Source: Dyadobacter jiangsuensis (GTDB taxonomy: Bacteria > Bacteroidota > Bacteroidia > Cytophagales > Spirosomataceae). Taken from it: a stretch of 64,000 nucleotides of DNA. The first letter of the stretch is position 1; each line of letters starts with the position of its first letter. Position numbers and translations under genes: made by a program. The notes beneath the pieces were generated by a model. The model was not told where the DNA came from. It ran no database searches and saw only the letters and a program-made list of their open reading frames with translations. The stretch spans positions 1-64,000 of the forward strand of contig NZ_PYAS01000023.1 in NCBI RefSeq assembly GCF_003014695.1. The letters run 5' to 3'. Of this stretch, positions 25,477-34,903 are shown piece after piece.

Positions 25477-27279
25477 TTATCGGTTCATTGAGATCAGGAA
25501 CTCTTCGTTGTTCCGCGTCCCTTTCATGTGTTCCAAAAGGAAATCCATGGATTCCATTGCATTCATATCTGCCATGTGCTTGCGCAGGATCCATACTTTC
25601 TTGAGAGTTTCCTTGTCGAGCAGAAGGTCCTCGCGGCGCGTACCGGATGCCATCACATCGATAGCCGGGAAAACGCGCTTGTTGGACAGCTTGCGGTCGA
25701 GTTGCAATTCCATGTTACCGGTACCTTTGAATTCCTCGAAGATAACCTCGTCCATTTTGGAACCGGTGTCGATCAACGCGGTTGCGATGATGGTCAGCGA
25801 GCCGCCATTCTCGACATTACGCGCAGCACCAAAGAAACGTTTCGGCTTGTGCAATGCGTTGGCATCCACACCACCGGAAAGGATTTTACCGGAAGAAGGG
25901 ACTACCGTGTTATAAGCACGCGCCAGACGTGTGATGGAGTCGAGCAGGATTACTACATCGTGACCGCATTCCACCATTCTTTTGGCTTTTTCCAAAACAA
26001 TGCTCGCTACTTTCACGTGGCGGTCGGCTTGCTCGTCGAATGTCGATGCAATTACCTCGGCGCGTACGCTGCGCTGCATGTCGGTAACCTCTTCCGGACG
26101 TTCGTCGATCAACAGGATCAGCAGGAATACTTCGGGGTGGTTACGGGTAATAGCGTTCGCGATTTCTTTCAAAAGCACGGTCTTACCGGTTTTAGGCTGA
26201 GCCACGATCATACCGCGCTGGCCTTTACCGATAGGTGCAAAAAGATCGAGAATACGGGTGGAGTATTGTTCCGGGCGCGAGCTCAGGCGCAGGCATTCAT
26301 CCGGGAACAATGGGGTAAGGTATTCGAATGGGATACGGTCGCGGATTTCTTCGGTGGTTTTTCCGTTAACCGTTTCCACGCGCAGTAGCGCGAAGTATTT
26401 TTCTCCCTCTTTCGGCGGGCGGATCTGACCTTTTACGGTATCACCGGTTTTCAGACCGAACAGTTTGATTTGCGAAGGCGAAACGTAAATATCGTCGGGG
26501 CTCGCCAGGTAGTTGTAATCCGCAGAGCGAAGGAAGCCGTAGCCGCCATCCTGCATGATTTCCAGCACACCTTCGTTGACGATCAGGCCATCAAACTCTC
26601 TCACATAGTTATTGTAATTGCGTTTGATTTTCGAAGAAGGGTCTTCGCGTTGCGCCTGCGGCTGTTGATGTCTCTCCTGACCTTCGTGAGGAGGGCGCTG
26701 CTGGCGCTCTTCACGTGGTTGGGCCACTGGTTCCTGCGCAACTACCTCAGGTTTTTCTTCCTGAATATCAGCCTGAATTTCCGCAACCGCTACTTCCGGT
26801 TCGGTGGCTGCTTCTATTTCCGCGGGGATTTCTTCTCTGCCGAGATCGTTGAGGGTATCATTATCCTCGTCGATTTCGAGCGATGTATCTATATTTTTGG
26901 GTCGTTCTTCCTGGCGTTTCGCGAACTCCTGACGAGGGGTATCGAATAACGGTGCAGAAGAAGGGACCGTTGGGAGGTCTTTTTTATTCCGGACGGGACG
27001 GTTATTTCCGCCTTTTACCGGAACGGGCACAGGGGTTGGCTCGATAGGCCTCCTTGCACGTTTTTTCTTGGGTTCGCCGGATTCGGCCGGGGCGGCTTCC
27101 AGTTCAGGGATTTCCACCGCAACTGGCGCGGCAACAGGTGCAGGTGCTTCCTGCTGCGACATTATCCGGTTAATCAGTTCTTTTTTAGGAAGTTTGGCAT
27201 GATCGGGTATTCCCAGAGCACCCGCTATTTCTCGTAGCTCTGATAAAAGCTTAATGTTTAAATCATCAATTGTAGGCAT
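25477..27279 (-). CDS. rho: Transcription termination factor Rho, with long N-terminal insert
   Basis: A 600-residue hexameric RNA helicase. Residues 1-45 are the Rho N-terminal helical domain. About 50-215 is an acidic, Pro/Glu/Gln-rich linker (EEKPEVVAQEPVAQPREERQ) typical of Bacteroidota Rho. The RNA-binding cold-shock fold (about 235-305) shows LEIMQDGGYGFLR. The ATPase core carries the P-loop QPKTGKT, DERPEEV, LLDSITRLARAYN and the R-loop region. The linker makes the protein about 180 residues longer than the E. coli form. A 495-bp upstream region may hold its regulatory leader. Confidence 0.96.
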   Translation of the reverse strand: MPTIDDLNIKLLSELREIAGALGIPDHAKLPKKELINRIMSQQEAPAPVAAPVAVEIPELEAAPAESGEPKKKRARRPIEPTPVPVPVKGGNNRPVRNKKDLPTVPSSAPLFDTPRQEFAKRQEERPKNIDTSLEIDEDNDTLNDLGREEIPAEIEAATEPEVAVAEIQADIQEEKPEVVAQEPVAQPREERQQRPPHEGQERHQQPQAQREDPSSKIKRNYNNYVREFDGLIVNEGVLEIMQDGGYGFLRSADYNYLASPDDIYVSPSQIKLFGLKTGDTVKGQIRPPKEGEKYFALLRVETVNGKTTEEIRDRIPFEYLTPLFPDECLRLSSRPEQYSTRILDLFAPIGKGQRGMIVAQPKTGKTVLLKEIANAITRNHPEVFLLILLIDERPEEVTDMQRSVRAEVIASTFDEQADRHVKVASIVLEKAKRMVECGHDVVILLDSITRLARAYNTVVPSSGKILSGGVDANALHKPKRFFGAARNVENGGSLTIIATALIDTGSKMDEVIFEEFKGTGNMELQLDRKLSNKRVFPAIDVMASGTRREDLLLDKETLKKVWILRKHMADMNAMESMDFLLEHMKGTRNNEEFLISMNR

Positions 27280-27774
27280 ACAGAAAATGGAAAGTAAAGG
27301 GTCACTTTACCAATTGGACAATAAGGTTGTGAATATAATTGGATATAAACAGGACTGCGCGCCCTGAAGTCACGTGATGGTCATTGATAGGTTGATAAGC
27401 ATTTATTGCGAAAGCCCGCGCGAAAGGCTTTACAAACAGCAAAACTTTGATGGATCAAATCTGAAAATTGTAACAGGTACAAACAGGAAGTATTGACAAT
27501 AAATCAGCAAGATTTTAAATCTCGATAACGCTGAGGTGCGAAGTTACTGCGAGATGGAATTTGGATTTACGAGTCGATACTGACTTGGATGGACGAAGGT
27601 AAACATATATGGTTTAATTTCCAAATATTTAGCTTAAAAACCGTGCCACGCGGGTTATTATTGTTTTTGTACGATAAAAAATGTCTGATAATGTGCCGAA
27701 GTCAGTGATTTAGCGTGTAGTAACTTCTTCATAGCCTTAGTTTTTGTGACCGGAAAATCGGAATTTTGCGGACT
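27280..27774. other. Non-coding region between rho and coaX
   Basis: About 495 bp between divergent genes. It contains AT-rich stretches but no exact TAnnTTTG element in the rho direction, and no tRNA, hairpin with U-tract or convincing reading frame. It is long enough for a regulatory rho leader, but I see no specific structure to support one. Confidence 0.5.
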
Positions 27775-28497
27775 ATGAATATTGTTGTGGATTCCGGGAA
27801 TACCTTTTCGAAGATCGGATGGTTCGAAGGGGAAAAACTTATACGATATACGACGCACCTGGAATTCCCGGAATTGATCCGGAATATCAGGGCGGAGCTG
27901 CCGGAGTACTTGTTTTTTTCGTCGGTAGGAAGGACGCAGGAAGAGTTTCAGGACGCGCTGGGTGAACCGGTTCAGGTAATGGGGCTGACCCCCGACACGC
28001 CTTTACCGATTACTAAGCAATACGACACTCCGCAGACCCTCGGCGCAGACCGGATTGCCGCCGCCGCGGGAGCGAATTATCTTTTTCCGGATGAAGATCT
28101 TGTGGTAATCGATATGGGAACCTGCATTACTTACGACCTCATCGACCGCCATGCTGCATTTCAGGGCGGGTTAATTTCTCCCGGTGTGCGGATGCGATTC
28201 AATGCAATGCATACGTTTACTAAAAGACTTCCACTTTTCGAGCCTGAAAAAGCGCCTGATTTGATCGGAAAAAGTACCCGTCAGGCCATGCAAAGCGGTG
28301 TCATGAACGGCACCCTTGCTGAAATCGAAGGAATTATTGAACGATACCGACACAATTACCCGACTTTACGCGTAGTATTATGCGGTGGGGATGCTGCTTT
28401 TTTTGAAAGTAGCTTGAAACCACCCATCTTTGCGGTGCCGGAACTGGTTTTAATAGGATTGAACAGAATTTTAACATATAATGTCTCTTTACAGTAG
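27775..28497 (+). CDS. coaX: Type III pantothenate kinase
   Basis: A 240-residue kinase for the first step of coenzyme A synthesis. The ASKHA-fold phosphate 1 motif is VVDSGNTFSKIGWF (about 4-17), GADRIAAAAGA and VVIDMGTCITYDLI (with the catalytic Asp) follow, and GGLISPGVRMRFNAMH is the substrate region. ATG at 27775 starts directly at the family start; a TTG 9 bp upstream is less likely. Its end overlaps the next gene by 17 bp. Confidence 0.94.
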   Translation: MNIVVDSGNTFSKIGWFEGEKLIRYTTHLEFPELIRNIRAELPEYLFFSSVGRTQEEFQDALGEPVQVMGLTPDTPLPITKQYDTPQTLGADRIAAAAGANYLFPDEDLVVIDMGTCITYDLIDRHAAFQGGLISPGVRMRFNAMHTFTKRLPLFEPEKAPDLIGKSTRQAMQSGVMNGTLAEIEGIIERYRHNYPTLRVVLCGGDAAFFESSLKPPIFAVPELVLIGLNRILTYNVSLQ

Positions 28498-29770
28498 AAT
28501 AGGAATAGTCACGCTTGCCATTACACTCGGTTGGAGTTGTACAAATCTTGCAAAAGCACAAGGATTGGGCAATTCTCCGTATTCATCGCTCGGCATGGGG
28601 GAGTTTTACGGGGATGCATATTCCGACAATACTGGTATGGGAGGAGCCGGCGTAGCCTCAGGAAGCGGATTCCAGGTCAACAACCTGAACCCGGCACTCT
28701 GGGTGCGTAACAGGTTTACCACACTGGATGTGGGGTTGGTCGGACAATATAAAGACATAGCGTCCAGCAACCTGAGACAGAAAAACGCGGGTGGAAACCT
28801 GGCGTATTTGTCGTTGTCGTTTCCAATTACACCAAGATGGGTAATCGGGGCCAATTTGAAGCCGTATAGTTTCATTGACTTTGAGAACACATTTACGCGT
28901 CCTGTGTCCGGCTCACCAGGTGTTGCGCAATACACAGTTTCTGGAAAGGGCGGCGTCAACAAGGCTTCGTTGGTCAACTCATTCCAAATTAGCCGTTATG
29001 TAAGTCTGGGTCTTGAAACCAGCTATTTTTTCGGCAACGTGCGCAGATCGTCGGATGTAATGCTCATTGTTAATGGTGTCCCATCCGATTACATAGTGAG
29101 CCTCAACGAACGCAATACCTATTCGGACATTGCTTTTCGCGCCGGTGGTTCCGTTCGGATCCCTATAAAAAAAGAGAACAAGCTGAACCTGAACCTTGGC
29201 GGTGCATATAGTTTCAGTACTGCTTTGAATGCGACTAAGACGACTTCATTCGAACTTACCCAAGGATCATTCCCGGTGGCAACGCCGGATACATTGGAGA
29301 ACAACCTTGGCGGCTCCATGAAAGTGCCTGAGCAATATCAGGTCGGCGCAACGCTTGAATGGCCATTCAAAATGACGGTATCAGTGGATTACAGCCACCA
29401 GTCGTGGTCTCAGTACAGAGGTTTCGGAAATGTGAACGAGGCGCTGAGAGACGTGAATCGTCTGCACGTCGGAGCGGAGTATATCCCAAAGTTCGCTTCG
29501 CTTAATTATTTTGACAACGTTCGTTACCGCATTGGTTTCAGCACAGGTAATACGCCGTATGTGGTGGGCAATACGAAAATCAATGATACGAATGTCAGCC
29601 TCGGATTTACATTCCCGATGGGCCGCGGTTTTGCCAACTTCCTTTCGATTGCATTCGTGGGAGGGCAGCGCGGTACTAACTCGGGCGGAGCGATCCGCGA
29701 GCGTTACGGGCGCGTGGTCTTGGGCGTGACGCTCCTGGAAAGATGGTTTGAGAAGAGAAGGATCGATTAA
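28481..29770 (+). CDS. Outer-membrane beta-barrel protein next to coaX and lptC
   Basis: A 429-residue exported barrel: signal peptide to about residue 27 (NLAKAQG), then GNSPYSSLGMGEFYGD and GMGGAGVASGSGFQVNNLNPA, a pattern like the FadL-type hatch of Bacteroidota outer-membrane proteins. Regular amphipathic strands continue to the C-terminus. It overlaps coaX by 17 bp and precedes lptC by 11 bp, so coaX, this gene and lptC are one operon. Substrate unknown; a long-chain hydrophobic ligand is only a family-level guess. Confidence 0.8.
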   Translation: MSLYSRIGIVTLAITLGWSCTNLAKAQGLGNSPYSSLGMGEFYGDAYSDNTGMGGAGVASGSGFQVNNLNPALWVRNRFTTLDVGLVGQYKDIASSNLRQKNAGGNLAYLSLSFPITPRWVIGANLKPYSFIDFENTFTRPVSGSPGVAQYTVSGKGGVNKASLVNSFQISRYVSLGLETSYFFGNVRRSSDVMLIVNGVPSDYIVSLNERNTYSDIAFRAGGSVRIPIKKENKLNLNLGGAYSFSTALNATKTTSFELTQGSFPVATPDTLENNLGGSMKVPEQYQVGATLEWPFKMTVSVDYSHQSWSQYRGFGNVNEALRDVNRLHVGAEYIPKFASLNYFDNVRYRIGFSTGNTPYVVGNTKINDTNVSLGFTFPMGRGFANFLSIAFVGGQRGTNSGGAIRERYGRVVLGVTLLERWFEKRRID

Positions 29771-29781
29771 ACGGCAATCTT

Positions 29782-30357
29782 ATGCTTCGTAAAAGCATTC
29801 AAAAGGTATTTTCAAAAGGAGATAATCACTTATCTCCTTTTTGTATTCTGGTGCTTTGTATGCTGCTTTTCGCAGCTTGTGAATCCAAAACGGAAAAGAT
29901 CGGAGCCGTCTACAACGGACCGATAGAAATTGTCAACGACCTGGTGGTAAAATACAGCGAGCAGGGCAATATGAAGGTATATGTGAAAACACCCAAATCG
30001 CTTACCTATCAGAATGAAACCCGTGTTTTCCCCGATTCGGTAAATATCAGCTTCTTCGATTCACTGGGAACTGTTGTAACTACCCTGCGCTCGGATTCGG
30101 GCAGGTACGACCGCAATGCGGATGTGTACATTGTAAAAGGGCACGTACGCGTAGTCAAGTTGCAGGACCATCAAATCCTGACCACCACCGAGCTCAATTG
30201 GAGCCCTGGCACGCGGAAAGTTTTTACAGATAAGCCATTGAAAGTAAGAAACACATTAACGTCGGAAACCACCAATGCCGTAGGTATGGATGCTGAGCAG
30301 GACTTTTCGCGGATCAAATTGCGGAAAGGGACCGGTACATTCCTGACAGAATTTTAG
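29782..30357 (+). CDS. lptC: LPS export system protein LptC
   Basis: A 191-residue envelope protein with a lipoprotein signal (LLFAACES). The beta-jellyroll of LptC is visible as MKVYVKTPKSLTY, VFPDSVNISFFDSLG, TLRSDSGRYDRNADVYIVKGHVRVV, ILTTTELNWSPGTRKVFTDKPLKV and FSRIKLRKGTGTF. LptC bridges the inner-membrane LptBFG pump to the periplasmic LPS bridge. An OstA-like protein is encoded 8 kb downstream at 38334. Third gene of the coaX operon. Confidence 0.88.
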   Translation: MLRKSIQKVFSKGDNHLSPFCILVLCMLLFAACESKTEKIGAVYNGPIEIVNDLVVKYSEQGNMKVYVKTPKSLTYQNETRVFPDSVNISFFDSLGTVVTTLRSDSGRYDRNADVYIVKGHVRVVKLQDHQILTTTELNWSPGTRKVFTDKPLKVRNTLTSETTNAVGMDAEQDFSRIKLRKGTGTFLTEF

Positions 30358-30791
30358 TTAGCCTTGCATTCTACCAGCGCCTTGTGCACGACTCCGATCG
30401 GTGTGTAAACGCTGTCCTTCCCCCATTTCATCGACACAAAGCTCACGATCTCCGCAATTTCTATTTCGGTTAATTTAGGATTGGGAGGCATCGGCCTGCT
30501 GAACTTCTTGCCGTTCACGACGATCGTGTCGCTCATCCCGTACTGGATAATGCAGGCCACACGTGCCTTATCTGACAGAATTGGCGATCCGGCAATGGGC
30601 GGATAGAGATTGGACATCCCTTTACCTTCCATTTGGTGACAGTTAGCGCAATGCGTCATGTACAATTGTTGTCCGGTCACAAAATACTGCTCACTTTTCA
30701 GCTCTTCAGAACTGTGGCACGATGCCAGGCCCAGCGTCAGGAACGCCAGCATGCGGGCCGTGGCGGTACGATTCAATAGCAGCAATTTCAT
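30354..30791 (-). CDS. Monohaem c-type cytochrome lipoprotein
   Basis: A 145-residue cytochrome with a signal and lipobox-like LASC, one haem motif CANCH (about 52-56) and a likely Met ligand in PMPPNPKLTEIE. It is class I cytochrome c by size. It overlaps the SCO gene upstream by 4 bp and follows it in transcription. Together with SCO and a small lipoprotein it forms a unit related to respiratory copper or electron transfer. Confidence 0.9.
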   Translation of the reverse strand: MKLLLLNRTATARMLAFLTLGLASCHSSEELKSEQYFVTGQQLYMTHCANCHQMEGKGMSNLYPPIAGSPILSDKARVACIIQYGMSDTIVVNGKKFSRPMPPNPKLTEIEIAEIVSFVSMKWGKDSVYTPIGVVHKALVECKAN

Positions 30792-31450
30792 TTCTTATAT
30801 TCAGCCAGTAACCGTTCCATGTCGTTGAGCAACTTTTTGGTACCTTCTTCGGTAGTACCATCGTACATGCCACGCACGTGCTTATCCTTGTCGACCAGAA
30901 TGAACGCGCCGCTGTGGATGTATCCGCCCTGCACCGTAGTGTCTTCTTTGGCCGTGGACATATAGTTCTTCTGACCAATTTCATAAATGCGGGCCTTATC
31001 GCCAGTCAGAAATTGCCATTGTTGGCCTTCCACGCCCAAATCTTTCGCAAACTGATTGAGTATGGCAGGCGTGTCATGCTCGGGATCGATGGAGTGGGAG
31101 AGGATCATCACATCCGGATTACCTTTATATGCCTCGTAGACTTTCACCATTTGCTTTTTCATAACGGGACAAATGGTAGGGCAGGTAGTGAAGAAAAAGT
31201 CGGTCACGTAAATCTTGTTTTCGACAATTTTCTCGGTAATCGTATCGCCGTACTGGTTAACGAATGCGAATTTCGGGATCTTGTTATAAATGGTGTCAAC
31301 GACTTCCTTTCCATCGACAGTCTTCTTCACTACGTCGCGCTCTCCCAGGATCGGCAGTTTACTATCAGAACCACCACAACCGGTAACGGCGGCCAGTGAA
31401 CCTGAAATGAACAGGGAATGGAAAAGGATTGATTTTAATTTCGAATTCAT
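30788..31450 (-). CDS. SCO1/SenC-family copper chaperone-like protein
   Basis: A 220-residue thioredoxin-fold lipoprotein (VTGCGG lipobox). The copper-binding CxxxC motif is in FFTTCPTICPVM and the distal His in YIHSGAFILVD, so all three copper ligands are kept. SCO proteins deliver copper to cytochrome oxidase CuA or act as thiol reductases. It is the middle gene of lipoprotein-SCO-cytochrome c. Confidence 0.93.
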   Translation of the reverse strand: MNSKLKSILFHSLFISGSLAAVTGCGGSDSKLPILGERDVVKKTVDGKEVVDTIYNKIPKFAFVNQYGDTITEKIVENKIYVTDFFFTTCPTICPVMKKQMVKVYEAYKGNPDVMILSHSIDPEHDTPAILNQFAKDLGVEGQQWQFLTGDKARIYEIGQKNYMSTAKEDTTVQGGYIHSGAFILVDKDKHVRGMYDGTTEEGTKKLLNDMERLLAEYKK

Positions 31451-31457
31451 AAACGGG

Positions 31458-31895
31458 TTATTCTAAAAATGTTTTCGCCTCCTGGATCGATTTCAGTGTG
31501 GCTTGTTTGACGAGCAATATCCTTTCTTTCTCTTTTTCGAAATAAAGGAGCGCTTCTTTGGGTTCCAGTTTTTTGGCAGAATCGCCGCGGTAGGCGTGCA
31601 TCCAGTCCATCATAAGCTTATCGGCATCGGCCAGTTTCTGATTCAGATCCACCGCCTTAATGCGCTGTTCGGCCATAGTATTGCTGCTTACACCTACATT
31701 CTGAAGGCTGTCAATCCCCTGAATTTTTTTGGAAAGCTGCGATTTCAGGCTCATAATATCTTCCTGCTGAGGCATTACTTCGTCATGGATGGCTAGTACT
31801 TCGGTTTCAAGGCCTGTGAGTTTTTCCTGGTCTTTGTCTTTTCCGCATGCAAAGCAAAGCACGAGAAGGAACGATAGAAGGATAAGGTTTTTCAT
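31458..31895 (-). CDS. Small coiled-coil lipoprotein
   Basis: A 145-residue lipoprotein (LCFACGK, Cys about 17) whose mature part is almost all alpha-helical heptads (EVLAIHDEVMPQQEDIMSLKSQL). Bacteroidota relatives of this kind often carry the misleading name viral A-type inclusion protein. It lies 7 bp upstream of SCO and is probably cotranscribed. Confidence 0.75.
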   Translation of the reverse strand: MKNLILLSFLLVLCFACGKDKDQEKLTGLETEVLAIHDEVMPQQEDIMSLKSQLSKKIQGIDSLQNVGVSSNTMAEQRIKAVDLNQKLADADKLMMDWMHAYRGDSAKKLEPKEALLYFEKEKERILLVKQATLKSIQEAKTFLE

Positions 31896-31925
31896 GTAAA
31901 ATGGATTTAACCGAATAGGTGTATG

Positions 31926-33581
31926 TTAATCCCTCAGGATCATTTCGCGCGCATTATGCAGCACGGCTTCCGACGGATTGTGTCCGCCGATCATCTGGGC
32001 GATCTCCTGTACACGTTCATCGATGGTGAGTTTTTTAATCCTGCTGACAGTTCTGTCCGAGGAGTGATCTTTATATACGAAATAGTGCGCGTCGCCGCTG
32101 CTGGCAATCTGATGCAAATGCGTAATGGCGATAATCTGGTGATTTACAGCCATATTTTGCATCATTTTTCCCATCTTTTTGGCAATCTCGCCGGAAACCC
32201 CGGTATCGATCTCGTCAAAAATAATGGTCGGCAACTTTCGCTTGTCGGCGAGTATATACTTAATAACCATCATCAGCCGGGAAAATTCCCCGCCGGAGGC
32301 AACTAATTTCAATTCTTGCGGGACAATACCCTTATTACCGCTGAAAAGGAACGTTGCGGAATCGATTCCGCTCGGTGTAGGGGTGGTTTCGTTGATCTGG
32401 ATGCTGAGCGACGCATTGGGAATACCCAGCTCGTACAGCCGGTCCAGAATAAGTTTTTCAATGGCCTTGGTCACTTTTCTGCGCCTGTCGGAAAGTACTT
32501 TCGCACCGGCAAGCATCTTGTCGTGTGTCTGTGTGACTTTCTTTTCGGCCGCAGCCATGTCCTCATCCAGGTTCATGACAATGCTCAGCTTGCCTTGTAA
32601 GCCGGCCTCGATATCCAGCAGTTGGGAGACGGCCGATACCTGGTGCTTTTTGAGTAATGAATAAATCAGGTCCAGCCGTTCCTGAACGACCTCGGTCCGA
32701 GCCGAATCCAACTCCACATTCCCATTCACCTGGTCGATTTCCTCGGCCAGGTCGCGCAGCTCAATGAGCGCACTCTGGGCACGCTGGCGCAGGATGTCGT
32801 ATTCAGTCACAAGCCGCGACGCTTGCGTAAGTGAGCCCACCGCACTTTTCAACAAATCAAGAGCCGAATTTTCCGGATTGTCGAGATAAGCGTGGGCCAG
32901 TTGCAGTTTTTCTTTAATCTCTACCGCATTTTCCAGGATTGTTAGCTCCTGTTCGAGTTTCTCTTGCTCGTCGGCTTTTAAACCTGCATTATTCAATTCC
33001 TGAAAAAGGAACTGGTCATAATCGAATTCCTTGCGAAGCTGGTGCGCCTGGCGTTTCAGCTCGTCGAAAGCCTTTACAGCTTCCCGGTAAGCATTAAAAT
33101 CGGCCTGGTATGTTTTGAGCAGATCGGCGTTTTCGGCATAAGAGTCGACAACGCGCAGTTGAAACTCATTGTTACCAAGCAATATCGAATCGTGTTGTGA
33201 ATGTACATCCAGCAATTGCATGCCGATCTTCCGCAGTGTTTCGAGGTTAACAGGCGTGTCGTTGATGAACGCCCTGGATTTGCCGGCTGCGGAGATTTCA
33301 CGGCGAACAATACATTCTTCCGAAAAGTCGAGATTCTCATCCTCGAAGTTGGGAGCCAGATCGTAGCCTGTCAGATTGAAAGTGCCTTCGATCACGCATT
33401 TTTCGCTGCTGTCGTATAGCGATTTTGCATCCGCTCTGTTTCCGAGCAGCAGGCCTATTGCACCCAGCATAATGGATTTACCAGCACCCGTTTCTCCCGT
33501 AATGATGTTCAGGCCGGGATCGGGGGACATTTCTAGGTGCTTTATCAGCGCATAGTTTTTGATCAGTAAATTAGAAAGCAT
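31926..33581 (-). CDS. recN: DNA repair protein RecN
   Basis: A 551-residue SMC-like ATPase of recombinational repair. Walker A is ITGETGAGKS (about 27-36). A long helical coiled-coil region lies at about 150-370. The C-terminal ABC half has the signature ASGGEFSRLMM and Walker B TIIFDEIDTGVSGEIA. Length and layout are normal for RecN. It is followed in transcription by the lipoprotein-SCO-cytochrome genes 30 bp away. Confidence 0.95.
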   Translation of the reverse strand: MLSNLLIKNYALIKHLEMSPDPGLNIITGETGAGKSIMLGAIGLLLGNRADAKSLYDSSEKCVIEGTFNLTGYDLAPNFEDENLDFSEECIVRREISAAGKSRAFINDTPVNLETLRKIGMQLLDVHSQHDSILLGNNEFQLRVVDSYAENADLLKTYQADFNAYREAVKAFDELKRQAHQLRKEFDYDQFLFQELNNAGLKADEQEKLEQELTILENAVEIKEKLQLAHAYLDNPENSALDLLKSAVGSLTQASRLVTEYDILRQRAQSALIELRDLAEEIDQVNGNVELDSARTEVVQERLDLIYSLLKKHQVSAVSQLLDIEAGLQGKLSIVMNLDEDMAAAEKKVTQTHDKMLAGAKVLSDRRRKVTKAIEKLILDRLYELGIPNASLSIQINETTPTPSGIDSATFLFSGNKGIVPQELKLVASGGEFSRLMMVIKYILADKRKLPTIIFDEIDTGVSGEIAKKMGKMMQNMAVNHQIIAITHLHQIASSGDAHYFVYKDHSSDRTVSRIKKLTIDERVQEIAQMIGGHNPSEAVLHNAREMILRD

Positions 33582-33711
33582 GTCTAATTTAGGAAGCAGA
33601 TTGCCGGAGATAATGCAACCTGGCTGTGATGAAGGGGATCAACGTTGTCTCCGATACGAATATAGGCATGATCTTCCCAATTAGGAAATATAACAGGAAG
33701 TTGCTCCGATT

Positions 33712-33966
33712 TTATAAGGTGGCGTGCCTGCTTGGCGGCACAATGCCTTTGCTGTCGTCATAAACGACTTCATATAAGTCGGAAAGGGCGATCTGATGCT
33801 GATGATCTCGCGTGTCTTTCAATACAAGCTGCGTGGCGTCGATGGATATTAATCTGCCGAAAACGGTATTCCCATTTGATAATACGGCATTGAGAGGCAG
33901 TTTTTGTAGAATGCCCTGCTTGCTCTTTATTTCGTCGGGTGTAACCCGTATTAATCTTTTACTCAT
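33712..33966 (-). CDS. Small Sm-like (Hfq-like) protein of unknown function
   Basis: An 84-residue protein whose core reads LNAVLSNGNTVFGRLISIDATQLVLKDTRDHQHQIALSDLYEVVYD. The five alternating strands with a central G-x-L-xx-I-D match the pattern of an Sm fold (G-containing strand 2, acidic turn, final IxLxDLxEV). It lies 10 bp after DUF4835 and before recN. The fold call is from pattern only; an RNA- or protein-binding role is inferred. Confidence 0.6.
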   Translation of the reverse strand: MSKRLIRVTPDEIKSKQGILQKLPLNAVLSNGNTVFGRLISIDATQLVLKDTRDHQHQIALSDLYEVVYDDSKGIVPPSRHATL

Positions 33967-33976
33967 GAATAATCTG

Positions 33977-34903
33977 CTACATGGATAGCCGCTGGTAGAG
34001 CTGGGTTTTTGAAGGGTCGAGATTAACCAGCAGGGTGTAGGCCTGCACGCGCTGCTCCGGTAATCCCTCGATCATAATTTTATATAATTCATCCGATTTG
34101 GCATCAAAAAATGAATTGACCACTACACTCGCCGGACGGAGCTGATTCACTTCCTTAATGGTATTCAGGAATTCAAGCGTTTTCGCACGGGTTTCCGCCG
34201 GATTCTGTGTCGCTACGTCCAGGCCCTGGCGATAGTACTTGTACATTCCTTCGCGAAATGGTGTAAATTGCTGGCTTTGAAGGTTTTCTATCAGCCAATA
34301 GCGGTTTTTAGAGTCGCCGTTCGAATCCCAGCCACGCTTGTTGGGCGAGGAGTTTCTCGCAAGGTTCACAAGGTTGAATGCCTTCTGAACATATGGCGAG
34401 CCCCCCATTTTGCTGAACGAATCATAATCAAAAATCAGCGCGATGTTGGCGTAAAACGCCAGAATATACGGAAGCTCTTCCGTATAGCTGTTTTCATTAA
34501 AATACAACTGCGTGCTGGGCAGATAGGTAAATGTGAAGTTCTTGTCGACATACGTAAAAAGCACTGTTTCGTAGGTGGACCCATAAACCGGACGGGATAC
34601 TATCAGCTGTGCATTGCCTTCGTAGTTTCCCTGTGCCAAAGAGCGGGTCAGGTTCACATTGAGCTTACATTTGATCTTCTCTTCCTTGGCAAACTGGTCG
34701 TTCGTCCAACGGGTATTATTCAGAAAATCATTCATGTAGGTTTGCAACTGGTTCATCGACTGCGGGTCAGTCTTTTGTTGCGCCACCAACTGTTCATAAT
34801 TGAGATTGACGGTAAACTGGAACTCCTGCGCGTATGCACGTTGCACGAGCATTCCCAAAACCATCGGGATAATCAGGATCAGTAGTTTTATGCTTCGCTC
34901 CAT
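33977..34903 (-). CDS. DUF4835 exported protein
   Basis: A 308-residue protein with a signal peptide (to about 25, RAYAQEF). The body matches the Bacteroidota DUF4835 family: FQFTVNLNYEQL, MNDFLNNTRWTNDQF, CKLNVNL, QLIVSRPVYGSTYETVLFTYVDKNFTFTY and YPYILAFYANIALIFDYDSFS-type sequence. It overlaps coaBC by 16 bp, the usual context of the family. Function unknown, probably periplasmic. Confidence 0.9.
   Translation of the reverse strand: MERSIKLLILIIPMVLGMLVQRAYAQEFQFTVNLNYEQLVAQQKTDPQSMNQLQTYMNDFLNNTRWTNDQFAKEEKIKCKLNVNLTRSLAQGNYEGNAQLIVSRPVYGSTYETVLFTYVDKNFTFTYLPSTQLYFNENSYTEELPYILAFYANIALIFDYDSFSKMGGSPYVQKAFNLVNLARNSSPNKRGWDSNGDSKNRYWLIENLQSQQFTPFREGMYKYYRQGLDVATQNPAETRAKTLEFLNTIKEVNQLRPASVVVNSFFDAKSDELYKIMIEGLPEQRVQAYTLLVNLDPSKTQLYQRLSM

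Noticed and set aside
27658..27732. 24-codon leftward frame starting MKKLLHAKS as a rho leader peptide
   Set aside because: It lies far from rho, partly beside the coaX start, and no attenuator structure is visible.
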